Shown: positions 33,467 to 41,457 of the stretch, in pieces
How positions within the stretch are numbered: position 1 is the stretch's first letter
Layout of the letters: each line of letters opens with the position of its first letter
Source: Candidatus Anaerofilum excrementigallinarum
Lineage (GTDB): Bacteria > Bacillota > Clostridia > Oscillospirales > Ruminococcaceae
Length of the DNA stretch: 48,069 bases
Direction of reading: 5' to 3'
Assembly: GCA_019115305.1 (NCBI GenBank)
Contig: DXDW01000010.1
Coordinates: 1-48,069 of the forward strand
Translations under genes and position numbers: made by a program
The notes under the pieces: generated by a model
What the model was told of the DNA's origin: nothing
Seen by the model: the letters and a program-made list of their open reading frames with translations, nothing else
Databases searched by the model: none

Positions 33467-34687
33467 TCAGCTGTTGGGCTGCCAGCCCCCCTGCTGCAGC
33501 ATTTCCAGGGCCGATTCTCCCACCATGACCACGCTGTGCTGGAAGGATACACCCCGCTCGGGGGTTTGGCGGTACTGGTCCATGATCCGGCTGCACACCG
33601 TTTCGCAGTCCTCCCGGTTGGCCCCCACCAGCAAAAGCAAAAACCGGTCCCGGTCGTACTGGGTGTAGGTGTCGCCCCGGCGCAGGCTGCGGCCGATGGC
33701 GGCGTCCAGCTTCTGGGCAGCGGCGGCGATTTTGGCGCTGTCCTCCAGCAAACCGCCCCGGGGGTCCACCAGCCAGCACATGGCCATATAAGCGCTCTGG
33801 CCGCTGCGCTCCAGCATCCGGCTGCAGATGCGGTAGACGTCGATAAAGCTGGGATAGCTGCACCGATAGGCGCCGCTGGAGGCCTCTTTTTCCTCCAGCT
33901 GCCCTGCCACCTGGTCCAGGGATTCCCCCGCCCCGGCAGCCATGGGCTGCAGCTGCCGCAGCCGCTGCACCATCCGCTCGCTGGGCCGAACGCCGAATTT
34001 TTCCGCCAGCACCCCGGCGGCTTCCTCAAACACCTGCTTGGCCTCGTCGTACCGCTGCAGCTGCATCAGGCAGTCCAGCCGCAGGTATTGCCATTCCTCG
34101 GTAAAATACCGCTGGGCCGCCCGGGTGACGATGGGCAGCAGCTTATCCCACTGCTCGGCCTGGGCCAGACGGCTGGCCAGCAGCCGCACGCAGGCGAAAT
34201 ATTCCTCCCGGCAGCGGGCCGCCACCACCGACACCCAGCCCGTACCGGACAGAGCCGGGAGAAATTCCCCGCGGTAGAGGGCCTCCGCCTGGAGCAGCTG
34301 GTCGGTGTCCCCGGCCTGGCCGGCCTGCAGCGCCTGCTCGAAATCCCGCACGTCCAGCCGCACCGGCAGCCGGCTGCGGAGATAGTAGCGCCCTTCCCGG
34401 TATTCGATGGAAACAATCTGATCCAGCCCGGCCTTTCGCAGCCGGCTGCGCAGATTGCTGACGGTTACTTTCAGATTGTTGCCCGGATCGGCCACGGGGC
34501 CGCTTTCGTAGAGGACCTCCCGCAGTGTATCCCGGCCGGCGCCGTCTTCGCCCTGGTACAGCAGAACCTGCATGGCCTGCAGCGCCTTGGTGTTGCTGGT
34601 GCGCTCCAGCCGGATCACCCGGCTGCCCTGCCGGAGCACAAAATCCCCCAGCATTCGCACCCAAAAGACTTCATCCTGTTGTTTCAT
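33467..34687 (-). CDS. BTAD-domain regulator with a degenerate GGDEF-like tail
   Basis: A 406-residue regulator. Residues 1-105 form a winged-helix DNA-binding domain of the OmpR/SARP kind (VRMLGDFVLRQGSRVIRLERTSNTKALQAMQVLLY; NLKVTVSNLRSRLRKAGLDQIV). Residues 108-255 are a helical BTAD/TPR-type domain (ALYRGEFLPALSGTGWV; CLMQLQRYDEAKQVFEEA). The last 130 residues look like a worn GGDEF fold: SLRRGDTYTQYDRDRFLLLLVG sits where an active enzyme has LxRxSDxxARxGGDEFxxxL, with GGDEF replaced by DRDRF. It cannot be a cyclase but might bind a nucleotide. It has its own terminator and stands next to the sortase-cyclase pair. Its targets are unknown. Confidence 0.83.
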   Translation of the reverse strand: MKQQDEVFWVRMLGDFVLRQGSRVIRLERTSNTKALQAMQVLLYQGEDGAGRDTLREVLYESGPVADPGNNLKVTVSNLRSRLRKAGLDQIVSIEYREGRYYLRSRLPVRLDVRDFEQALQAGQAGDTDQLLQAEALYRGEFLPALSGTGWVSVVAARCREEYFACVRLLASRLAQAEQWDKLLPIVTRAAQRYFTEEWQYLRLDCLMQLQRYDEAKQVFEEAAGVLAEKFGVRPSERMVQRLRQLQPMAAGAGESLDQVAGQLEEKEASSGAYRCSYPSFIDVYRICSRMLERSGQSAYMAMCWLVDPRGGLLEDSAKIAAAAQKLDAAIGRSLRRGDTYTQYDRDRFLLLLVGANREDCETVCSRIMDQYRQTPERGVSFQHSVVMVGESALEMLQQGGWQPNS

Positions 34688-34749
34688 CTTGCTTTAAAAC
34701 CCCTCGCAGCAAACAGCACAAACTGTAAAGTTTTGGTCCTTTTGGCTAC

Positions 34750-34780
34750 AAAAAAACAAACAGTAAGATCTGTTTGTTTT
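34750..34780 (-). terminator. Terminator of the aromatic operon
   Basis: On the minus strand ACAAACAG, a six-base loop, CTGTTTGT, then TTTTTTG. It lies about 90 bases past the stop of the unknown membrane protein gene at 34864. Confidence 0.8.
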
Positions 34781-34863
34781 TATCATAGCATCCAGTCCTT
34801 GAAACAGTCAATGTTGGCCGGGGGGTTTGTTTTTTTTAAAACGGTGCAGTTCTTAACTGTCCT

Positions 34864-35928
34864 TTATTCCGGCAGTTGACCTTCCCCGACACCCAGCTTG
34901 GCCGCAAAGCCCGCGGGATCGGCGGCATAAAGGCGCTCCATGGAAGCATCGTAGCCCACCACCACGCCGGGCAAAGTCTGCCGGATGTAATCCAGCGCCT
35001 CCAGCACCTTGGCCTGCTTGCGCTGGGTCACGATATGTTTTTTGCCCTTGTCATCCCGCAGCACCAGGGCATAGCTCTTGCCCACAGGGATAAAGCCGGC
35101 ATAGCGGTGGGTGGTGATCTGCTGATAGGCCCACACCAGGTCTCCGGCAGGCAGGACCCGCAGCTTGGAATTCTGGAAAAACAGCACCGCCAGCTGGTTG
35201 ATCCACAGTCCTTTTTGGGCCAGGCCCTGCTGCCACTGCGCTTCCATTTCCTCCTGCCGCAGTTCGCCCTTTTCTGTGCAGAACCGGTCCAGCTCCCGCA
35301 GAGTGGCTCCCGACGCTGCCCGGATCACCAGCACGGCGCCCCACAGCACCAGCACCGCCCCCGCCGCAGCCAGGAATATCACCATGCCCGGCTGGCCGGC
35401 CTCCAGCAGACCGTCCTCCAGCATCCAGTAGCTCACCTCGTCGGCGGAAACTTCGCCGCCAAACATATCCTCGTAGTAGGCCACCAGGTCGGGGTCCTCC
35501 ATAAGGGACAGACAGCCGGTGACCTGCAGGGGGACCGGAAGATCCGCCTCGCTGCCGCTTTCGATATAGGTCCAGGTCTCCTCATAAAGGCGCTCCGCCT
35601 CCTGGTAGCGGTCGGGGTCCAGCTGCAAAGCCATATACTGCGTCTGGTTGGCGTCCACCACATACATCTGGTGGGTGCTGCGCACGGCGCCGTTTTCCTC
35701 GGTGGTCTCTTCCGCAAACAGGCCATAGATGTAGGGAAGCGCGGCGGTGACATATTCCCCTTCCAGGTCGCCGCCCTGTTCCGTGACCTCAAACAGGTAC
35801 CGGGGCCCCCGCACCAGCTGCCACAGGCTTTTGCCCGAAAAAGCCAGCAGCAGTCCGCCCAGCAGCCACAGCAGCAAGGCCATGCCCGCTGCACGCCGCA
35901 CACTTTGACCAATGAGTTCCTTACGCAT
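34864..35928 (-). CDS. Uncharacterised two-span membrane protein
   Basis: A 354-residue protein I do not recognise. The first membrane span is near 13-31 and the second near 181-203. The 145 residues between them are acidic (YLFEVTEQGGDLEGEYVTAALPYIYGLFAEE, VDANQTQYMALQLDPDRYQEAERLYEETW), and a basic C-terminal half follows (VLRDDKGKKHIVTQRKQAKVLEALDYIRQTLPGVVVGYD). That part resembles a small PH-like or nucleotide-independent sensing fold found in other Clostridia unknowns. The start at 35928 has AGGAGAGGTG upstream. It is the last gene after tyrA and an acetyltransferase gene, but a role in aromatic synthesis is not implied by its sequence. Confidence 0.8.
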   Translation of the reverse strand: MRKELIGQSVRRAAGMALLLWLLGGLLLAFSGKSLWQLVRGPRYLFEVTEQGGDLEGEYVTAALPYIYGLFAEETTEENGAVRSTHQMYVVDANQTQYMALQLDPDRYQEAERLYEETWTYIESGSEADLPVPLQVTGCLSLMEDPDLVAYYEDMFGGEVSADEVSYWMLEDGLLEAGQPGMVIFLAAAGAVLVLWGAVLVIRAASGATLRELDRFCTEKGELRQEEMEAQWQQGLAQKGLWINQLAVLFFQNSKLRVLPAGDLVWAYQQITTHRYAGFIPVGKSYALVLRDDKGKKHIVTQRKQAKVLEALDYIRQTLPGVVVGYDASMERLYAADPAGFAAKLGVGEGQLPE

Positions 35929-35961
35929 TGTGACACCTCTCCTTTTTCACCATTTTGCTCA

Positions 35962-35980
35962 GACCCCCTTTGCAGGGGTC
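35962..35980 (-). other. Short hairpin between acetyltransferase and unknown gene
   Basis: GACCCC and GGGGTC pair around a seven-base loop right at the acetyltransferase stop, without a T run. It may be a processing or stability hairpin. Confidence 0.35.
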
Positions 35981-36473
35981 ATTTCAGCACCAGCCGATAG
36001 CTGCAGCCCTTTTCGGTGGGGGCAAAAGGCAGAAAGCCCGCCTTTTCAAAGCAGCGGCGGCTGGCGGGGTTCCAGCTGTATATCTCCTCCACAAACAGCG
36101 CGTCGTATCCCAGCTCCCGGCCCCGCTGCACCAGGCGCTTCACCACTTTTGTGCCAATTCCATGGCCGCGCATAGATTTTTCTCCCACCACAATGGGCAT
36201 ATCCTGCTGCCAGAAGGTCACATCCCCCACCGGGCGCCACACATTCTGTTCCAGCACCTCGATGAAATACAGTTCGCCCTTTTGGTTGAGGTACTCATAC
36301 ATCTGCCGCAGCCGCTCCGGGGTGTAGGGGTCGGTTTTTCCGTCCACCAGCAGCAAAGTGTCGGGGTCCTGGTACCAGTCCAGGGCGAAATCACATTCTC
36401 CCTCGTACCGGTGCAGCCGCAGACCCTCCTCCACCGGCAGAATCTCGGGCTGGTCAACGCCTTCAATGGGCAT
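35979..36473 (-). CDS. GNAT-family N-acetyltransferase
   Basis: A 164-residue acetyltransferase. The acetyl-CoA pyrophosphate loop is SMRGHGIGTKVVKRLVQRGRELGYDALFVEEIYSWN, followed by the classic ASRRCFEKAGF closing motif. The first 90 residues (LALDWYQDPDTLLLVDG-like, with YTPERLRQMYEYLNQKGELYFIEV) are of a kind seen in aminoglycoside/ribosomal-protein type GNATs, but the substrate is not determinable. AAAGGAGGAG stands just before the ATG. It begins 32 bases after tyrA and is likely the ninth gene of the aromatic operon. Confidence 0.88.
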   Translation of the reverse strand: MPIEGVDQPEILPVEEGLRLHRYEGECDFALDWYQDPDTLLLVDGKTDPYTPERLRQMYEYLNQKGELYFIEVLEQNVWRPVGDVTFWQQDMPIVVGEKSMRGHGIGTKVVKRLVQRGRELGYDALFVEEIYSWNPASRRCFEKAGFLPFAPTEKGCSYRLVLK

Positions 36474-36505
36474 AGCGTTCTCCTCCTTTATGCTTTTTGT
36501 GCTTT

Positions 36506-37354
36506 TTATCGGTCAAAGGCCTGCCGCCGCCGGGTGCTGGTGATGAACATTTCCTCCAGCCCCGCCCGGTCGCCCTGGATGAGCTTTTCCTTCATGCCCT
36601 GCAAAGCGGCGGTGAACTGGTCGATCTCCTCGATGAGCACCTGGCGGTTTTCCAGAAACAGTTCGCTCCACATCCTTTCGTTGATGCGGGCAATGCGGGT
36701 GAGGTCCCGGAAGGAGTCGCCGGTGTACTCGGCCAGATGGGTGTTGTCGCTGGCGCACATGAGGCTCACGGCGATGGCATGGGTCAGCTGGCTCACATAG
36801 CCGATCATCCGGTCATGCTCGGCGCAGCTCAGCTGGCAGATGTGGGCAAAGCCCAGCTCCTCGGCCAGCACCCGGGCGAAGGCCAGCCCCGCCGGGGTGT
36901 TCTTTTCGGTGGGAGTGATGATGAAGTTGGCGGGAGCGAAGATGGCGTCGGTGGCATTCTGCACCCCGCTCACCTCCCGGCCCGCCATGGGATGGCTGGC
37001 GATGAACTCCACCCCTTCGGGCAGCATGGCCTGGATGGGCTCCACCACCCCGCACTTCACGCCGGACACATCGGTGAAGATCAGCCCCGGGCGGAACAGG
37101 TGCTTATACTGCTCCACCCATTTCACAAAGGCGGCGGGATAGAGGGCGAACACCATGCGGTCGGCTGCGGCCACCATCTCCTCGAAGTCCCGGCTGACCC
37201 CCTGGTCGATGATGCCCTTTTCCTTGGCATAGGCCAGGGCGTACTCGTCCCGGTCGATGGCCTGCACCTGCCAGCCTTTTTTGGAAAGTCCCATGGCATA
37301 GCTGCCCCCCAGCAGGCCCAGGCCCACGATCAATATTTTCTTCTGTTTACTCAT
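36506..37354 (-). CDS. tyrA: Prephenate dehydrogenase
   Basis: A 282-residue NAD-dependent enzyme making 4-hydroxyphenylpyruvate from prephenate, the tyrosine branch. The dinucleotide motif is ILIVGLGLLGGSYAMGL near the N-terminus; TDVSGVKC and FIASHPMAGREVSG carry the substrate-binding and catalytic histidine region, and CAEHDRMIGYVSQLTHAIAVSL forms the helical dimer domain. There is no C-terminal ACT domain, so tyrosine feedback must act elsewhere, for example on the DAHP synthase. ATG 37354 overlaps the end of aroA by 8 bases. Confidence 0.95.
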   Translation of the reverse strand: MSKQKKILIVGLGLLGGSYAMGLSKKGWQVQAIDRDEYALAYAKEKGIIDQGVSRDFEEMVAAADRMVFALYPAAFVKWVEQYKHLFRPGLIFTDVSGVKCGVVEPIQAMLPEGVEFIASHPMAGREVSGVQNATDAIFAPANFIITPTEKNTPAGLAFARVLAEELGFAHICQLSCAEHDRMIGYVSQLTHAIAVSLMCASDNTHLAEYTGDSFRDLTRIARINERMWSELFLENRQVLIEEIDQFTAALQGMKEKLIQGDRAGLEEMFITSTRRRQAFDR

Positions 37355-38627
37355 CTGTGCGCACCACCTTTGCTCCCAGCTCTTCCAGCTGGTCAAAAAA
37401 TCCCGGCCAGCTCTTGGCCACCGCCCCGGCGTCGGCCAAAGTCACCGGCACTCCCGCGGCCAGAGCCGCCACGGCGCAGGCCATCACCACCCGGTGGTCG
37501 TTGTGGCTGTCCACCGGCTGGGCGGGGGCCTGGAGCCGGCAGCCCTCGATTTCGATGGTGTCGGCGTCCAGCTGGCGCACCTGGCCGCCGAATTTGGCCA
37601 GCTCGGCGGCCATGGCCTCGATGCGGTCGCTCTCCTTGATGCGCAGCCGTCCCGCGTGCTCGATGCGGGTGGTGCCCTGGCAGAACAGAGCCAGCACCAT
37701 GAGGATGGGACCCAGGTCGGGGCAGTCGGCCAGGTCGATGACGCAGCCCTGCAGCCGGGCCGGTTCAAAGCAGAGCCGCCCGGCTTCGTCCCAGTGGAAG
37801 CTGGCCCCGCACCGGGCCAGGATGTCCAGGATCACCCCGTCCCCCTGGGCGCTGCTGCGGGACAGCCCCGCCACCTGCACGCCCCCGGCAATGGCTCCCA
37901 GCACCGCCGGGAAGGCCGCGTTGCTCCAGTCGGCTTCCACCCGGAAATCGAAGGGCCGGTACCGCTGGCCGCCCTCCACCGAAAAGCTGGTCTCCCCTTC
38001 GCCTTCGCAGGGGTGGACCTGGACGCCGAAATCCGCCAGAGCCGCCAAAGTAAGGCCCACATAGCTGCGGCTCTCGAAGGGATGCTGCACCCGGATCACC
38101 GAATCTTCGTCGGCCAGGGGCAAAGCAAACAGCAGCCCCGAAATGAACTGGCTGCTCACGTCCCCCCGCAGGGTGTACTCCCCGCCGGGCAGAGGTCCCT
38201 GCAGCCAAATGCCGGTATCGTCCTGCTCAAACCGGGCCCCTTTCTGCCGGAACAGATCGGCGTAGATCTGCTGGGGCCGCTGGGGCAGCCGGCCATGGCC
38301 CAACAGCCGCACCTCGCCGCCGGTCTGGGCCAGGATGGGGGCCAGAAAGCGCAACGTGCTGCCGCTTTCGCCGCAGTCCACCGGACCATCGGGCAGCTTG
38401 GGCCAGCCGCAGCCGGTGATGATTGCCCCGCCTTCGATCTGCTTGACATGGGCGCCGAAATCCCGGGCGGCCTGCAAAGTGGCGCTCACGTCGGCAGACC
38501 ACTGGAGATTCTCCACCCGGCTGGTGCCGTCGGCCAGAGCGGCGCAGAGCACCGCCCGGTGGGCCAGGCTTTTGGAGGGCGGGGCCTGGGCGACGCCCCG
38601 GGCCGCCCCGCTGAGGGTGACGTTCAT
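37347..38627 (-). CDS. aroA: 5-enolpyruvylshikimate-3-phosphate synthase
   Basis: A 426-residue enzyme joining shikimate 3-phosphate and PEP. The N-terminal anchor PPSKSLAHRAVLCAALADG with the PEP-binding lysine is clear, as is CGESGSTLRFLAPI. Later, LSGRD-type ordering is replaced by LRGDVSSQFISGLLFALPL, and EADWSNAAFPAVLGAIAGG and RIKESDRIEAMAAEL complete the shikimate and PEP site. The gene follows a strong terminator hairpin after aroF and ends within tyrA. Confidence 0.96.
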   Translation of the reverse strand: MNVTLSGAARGVAQAPPSKSLAHRAVLCAALADGTSRVENLQWSADVSATLQAARDFGAHVKQIEGGAIITGCGWPKLPDGPVDCGESGSTLRFLAPILAQTGGEVRLLGHGRLPQRPQQIYADLFRQKGARFEQDDTGIWLQGPLPGGEYTLRGDVSSQFISGLLFALPLADEDSVIRVQHPFESRSYVGLTLAALADFGVQVHPCEGEGETSFSVEGGQRYRPFDFRVEADWSNAAFPAVLGAIAGGVQVAGLSRSSAQGDGVILDILARCGASFHWDEAGRLCFEPARLQGCVIDLADCPDLGPILMVLALFCQGTTRIEHAGRLRIKESDRIEAMAAELAKFGGQVRQLDADTIEIEGCRLQAPAQPVDSHNDHRVVMACAVAALAAGVPVTLADAGAVAKSWPGFFDQLEELGAKVVRTDE

Positions 38628-38649
38628 GGAAAATTCCCCTTCCTTATTA

Positions 38650-38696
38650 TAAAAAAACAGGGGCCGCCGCCCGCCCAGACAGCGGGGCGGCAGCCC
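38650..38696 (-). terminator. Terminator-like hairpin between aroF and aroA
   Basis: On the minus strand GGGCTGCCGCCC and GGGCGGCGGCCC make a 12-base-pair stem with one G-U pair, then CTG and seven T. It lies inside the aromatic operon and could lower expression of aroA-tyrA or act as an attenuator. Confidence 0.8.
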
Positions 38697-38715
38697 TCCG
38701 ATACTATGCTTTCTT

Positions 38716-39732
38716 TTACAGGTCGCGGCCCACCACACGGGCGATGGTGCGGCCCTTTTCAATGACATCCTTGAACCGGGCGGGTTTCAGGCTCTGGGCG
38801 CCGTCGCTCCAGGCATGCTCGGGATCGGGATGCACCTCGATGATCAGACCGTCGGCGCCGGCGGCGATGGCGGCCAGGCTCATGCTCTCCACATACTTCC
38901 AGTTGCCGGTGGCATGGCTGGGGTCGATGACGATGGGCAGGTGGGTCTTTTCCTTGATGATGGGAATCACCGACAGATCCAGGGTATTGCGGGTGTACTT
39001 TTCAAAGGTACGGATGCCCCGCTCGCAGAAGATCACGTTCTCGTTGCCCCCGGCCATGATGTACTCGGCGGCCATGATCCACTCCTCGATGGTGTTGGCC
39101 AGGCCCCGCTTGAGCAGCACCGGCTTTTTCATCTTGCCCACGGCCTTGAGCAGCTGGAAGTTCTGCATGTTCCGGGCGCCGATCTGCACCAGGTCCACAT
39201 ACTCCTCAAACTCGTCGATGCGGTCCTCGCTCATCAGCTCGCTGACGATGGGCAGACCGGTGATTTCCCGGGCCTTCACCAGGTCCATGATGCCCTCGGT
39301 GCCCAGACCCTGGAAGGCATAGGGGGAGGTGCGGGGCTTGTAGGCGCCGCCCCGAAGCAGAGTGCCGCCGGCCTCCTTCACAGCCTTGGCGACGGCGATG
39401 GTCTCCTCCTCGCCCTCCACGCTGCAGGGGCCGCCGATGACGGCGATCTTCTCCTGGCCGCCGATCTTGACGCCGCCCACATCCACAATGGTGTCGGCCT
39501 CGTGGAACAGCCGGTTGGCCTTTTTGTAGGGGGCTGCCACACGGGTGACGCTGTCCACCCAGGGGTTGGCGGCGATGATCTTTTCATCCAGCTTGGTGGT
39601 GTCGCCCACCAAACCGAATACGTTGTAATCGGTGCCTCGGATCAGAGTGACAGACAGGCCCTGGGCCTCGAAGCTGTCGATGATCTTTTTGATTTCCTCC
39701 TGGGGAGTGCCGCGTTTGGTAGAAATAATCAT
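38716..39732 (-). CDS. aroF: DAHP synthase, type I beta with N-terminal regulatory domain
   Basis: A 338-residue enzyme condensing PEP and erythrose 4-phosphate, the first step of the shikimate pathway. The catalytic barrel shows IGGPCSVEGEE, GAYKPRTSPYAFQGLG, QIGARNMQNFQLL, VLLKRG and VIDPSHATG with the metal and PEP ligands. The first 70 residues form the ferredoxin-like domain found in the Thermotoga-type enzymes, where it binds tyrosine or phenylalanine as feedback inhibitor. ATG 39732 is preceded by AAAGGAAAG. It sits mid-operon, before a terminator-like hairpin. Confidence 0.96.
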   Translation of the reverse strand: MIISTKRGTPQEEIKKIIDSFEAQGLSVTLIRGTDYNVFGLVGDTTKLDEKIIAANPWVDSVTRVAAPYKKANRLFHEADTIVDVGGVKIGGQEKIAVIGGPCSVEGEEETIAVAKAVKEAGGTLLRGGAYKPRTSPYAFQGLGTEGIMDLVKAREITGLPIVSELMSEDRIDEFEEYVDLVQIGARNMQNFQLLKAVGKMKKPVLLKRGLANTIEEWIMAAEYIMAGGNENVIFCERGIRTFEKYTRNTLDLSVIPIIKEKTHLPIVIDPSHATGNWKYVESMSLAAIAAGADGLIIEVHPDPEHAWSDGAQSLKPARFKDVIEKGRTIARVVGRDL

Positions 39733-39779
39733 AGTTTTTCTTTCCTTTCCCTCTTTTTTCCCATTTTATAGCCGGTCTC

Positions 39780-40226
39780 TCAGCAGACCTGGCCCTTTTG
39801 GATTTTTTCCGCCAGCTGGCGGGCGGCCATGCCGTAACCCGCCACTCCCTGGCCGATGACGTGAACGCAGCAGGCCATGCCGGCGTAGCTGATCTGCCGG
39901 AAGGGCTCCCGCTTGGTCACGTCGCTGATATGCACCTCGGCGGCAGGCAGCGCCACCGCCTTCAGGGCGTCCAGAATGGCGATGCTGGTGTGGGTGTAGG
40001 CGCCGGGGTTGATGACGATGCCGTCGAATTTGCCCCGGGCGTCCTGGATCACATCCACCAGATCCCCCTCGTGGTTGGACTGGTAAAAATCGGTCTCGAT
40101 GCCGGCCTCGGCGCACTCGGTGCGCACCAGCTCGATCATGCCATTGTAGTCCAAAGTGCCGTAGATGCCCGGCTCCCGCACCCCAAGCAGGTTCAGGTTA
40201 GGGCCGTTGATGACAAGCAGTTTCAT
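39780..40226 (-). CDS. aroQ: 3-dehydroquinate dehydratase, type II
   Basis: A 148-residue dehydratase forming dehydroshikimate; type II enzymes are dodecamers with no Schiff base. The features are INGPNLNLLGVREPGIYG with the catalytic tyrosine, FYQSNHEGDLVDVI, INPGAYTHTSIAILDAL and EVHISDVTKREPFRQIS. The start ATG 40226 follows GAGGAGG, and the reading frame overlaps the end of the aroEK fusion by 29 bases. It is the fifth gene of the operon. Confidence 0.96.
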   Translation of the reverse strand: MKLLVINGPNLNLLGVREPGIYGTLDYNGMIELVRTECAEAGIETDFYQSNHEGDLVDVIQDARGKFDGIVINPGAYTHTSIAILDALKAVALPAAEVHISDVTKREPFRQISYAGMACCVHVIGQGVAGYGMAARQLAEKIQKGQVC

Positions 40227-41454
40227 AAAATGCCTCCTCGATGGCCCGGGCCACCCGGTCAAAGGGGCCGCGGTTTTGTACGATGCAGTCGGCTGCCGCC
40301 TCATAGAGGGGCCGGCGGACCGCTTCCATCTCCTCCAGAGCCTGGCGGCTGGTGGAAAGGGGACGTCCGCCTCCCACCTCCAGCTCGTCCAGGGGCCGGT
40401 CGATGAAGATCACCGGCCCGTTCTGGCGCAGCGCCCGGATGTTGGCGGCGTTTTTCACCACCCCGCCCCCGGTGGACAACACCTGGCTGTTCTGGGCGCC
40501 GAACTTTCGGCAGACCTCGCTTTCCAGACGGCGGAAGCCTTCCTCCCCCTGCTGGGCGAAGATCTCCGGGATGGACATGCCCACCAGCTTGACCACCTCG
40601 GCGTCCAGATCCACAAAGGTTTTGCCCAGCCGCCCGCTGAGGGCCCTGCCCAGGCTGGTTTTGCCGCTGCTGGGCATGCCGATGAGGGTGAGGTTGGACA
40701 GCTGGCCCACCAGCTGGCTGTGTACCCGCTGGATCTCGCTTTCGGGGATGGTCTTGTCCAGGAACCAGCCCGCGGCGTAGACCGCCTGGGCCACCAGCAT
40801 CTCAAAGCCGTTGACGGTCAGCACCCCGGCATCCCGGGCCCGGAGCAGCAGCTCGGTGGCGAAGGGGTTGTAGATGGCGTCGAACACCGCCTGGCACCGG
40901 GGGAACCAGTCCATTTCGATCATGCACTGGCCGTTGTTCGGGTACATCCCCACAGGGGTGGTATTGACGATGATGTCGATCTCGGGGTGCTTTTGGCACT
41001 CCTCGTAGGTGATGACGTCGGGCCCCGGCCGCCGGCTCACCGACAGCACCCGGGCGGCGCCCTCGGCGCGGCAGACGGCGGTCACCGGCTTATGGGTGCC
41101 GCCGGTGCCCAGCACCAGCACGTTTTTGCCCGCCAGGCTCACTCCGTGGGCCTTTACCATGTACAGAAAGCCGCCGAAATCGGTGTTGTGCCCTTCCAGG
41201 CGGCCGTTTTTGTTCACCACCGTGTTCACCGCCCCGATGGCGGCGGCCTGCTCATCGATGGAGTCGAGATAGGGCATCACGGTGCGCTTATAGGGGATGG
41301 TGACGTTGATGGCCTTCCAGTCGTGGCGGCGCATGAAATCCTCCACCTGGTCCGGGGCCAGGGGGCAGAGGTCGTAGGTGTAGTCGCAGAGCATCTCGTG
41401 GATGATCTTGGAATAGCTGTGTCCCAGCCGTTCCCCGATGAGTCCGTATTCCAT
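40198..41454 (-). CDS. aroEK: Fused shikimate dehydrogenase - shikimate kinase
   Basis: A 418-residue bifunctional protein. Residues 1-250 are AroE: GHSYSKIIHEML for shikimate, catalytic K56 in NVTIPYK, D92 in NTDFGGF, the dinucleotide turn GTGGTHKP at 116-123 (where most AroE have GAGGA), and NGFEMLVAQA. Residues 252-418 are AroK: P-loop GMPSSGKT (259-266), DLDAEV, the shikimate arginine in FRRLE, STGGGVV, and the lid arginine in GGGRPL. The two consecutive steps dehydroshikimate to shikimate to shikimate 3-phosphate are thus joined in one chain. The ATG lies three bases after the aroC stop. Confidence 0.95.
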   Translation of the reverse strand: MEYGLIGERLGHSYSKIIHEMLCDYTYDLCPLAPDQVEDFMRRHDWKAINVTIPYKRTVMPYLDSIDEQAAAIGAVNTVVNKNGRLEGHNTDFGGFLYMVKAHGVSLAGKNVLVLGTGGTHKPVTAVCRAEGAARVLSVSRRPGPDVITYEECQKHPEIDIIVNTTPVGMYPNNGQCMIEMDWFPRCQAVFDAIYNPFATELLLRARDAGVLTVNGFEMLVAQAVYAAGWFLDKTIPESEIQRVHSQLVGQLSNLTLIGMPSSGKTSLGRALSGRLGKTFVDLDAEVVKLVGMSIPEIFAQQGEEGFRRLESEVCRKFGAQNSQVLSTGGGVVKNAANIRALRQNGPVIFIDRPLDELEVGGGRPLSTSRQALEEMEAVRRPLYEAAADCIVQNRGPFDRVARAIEEAFYETACHQRP

Positions 41455-41457
41455 CCC

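Noticed and set aside
28824-35928. Sortase substrate in the neighbourhood
   Set aside because: No protein here has an LPxTG- or NPxTN-like motif followed by a membrane span and basic tail.
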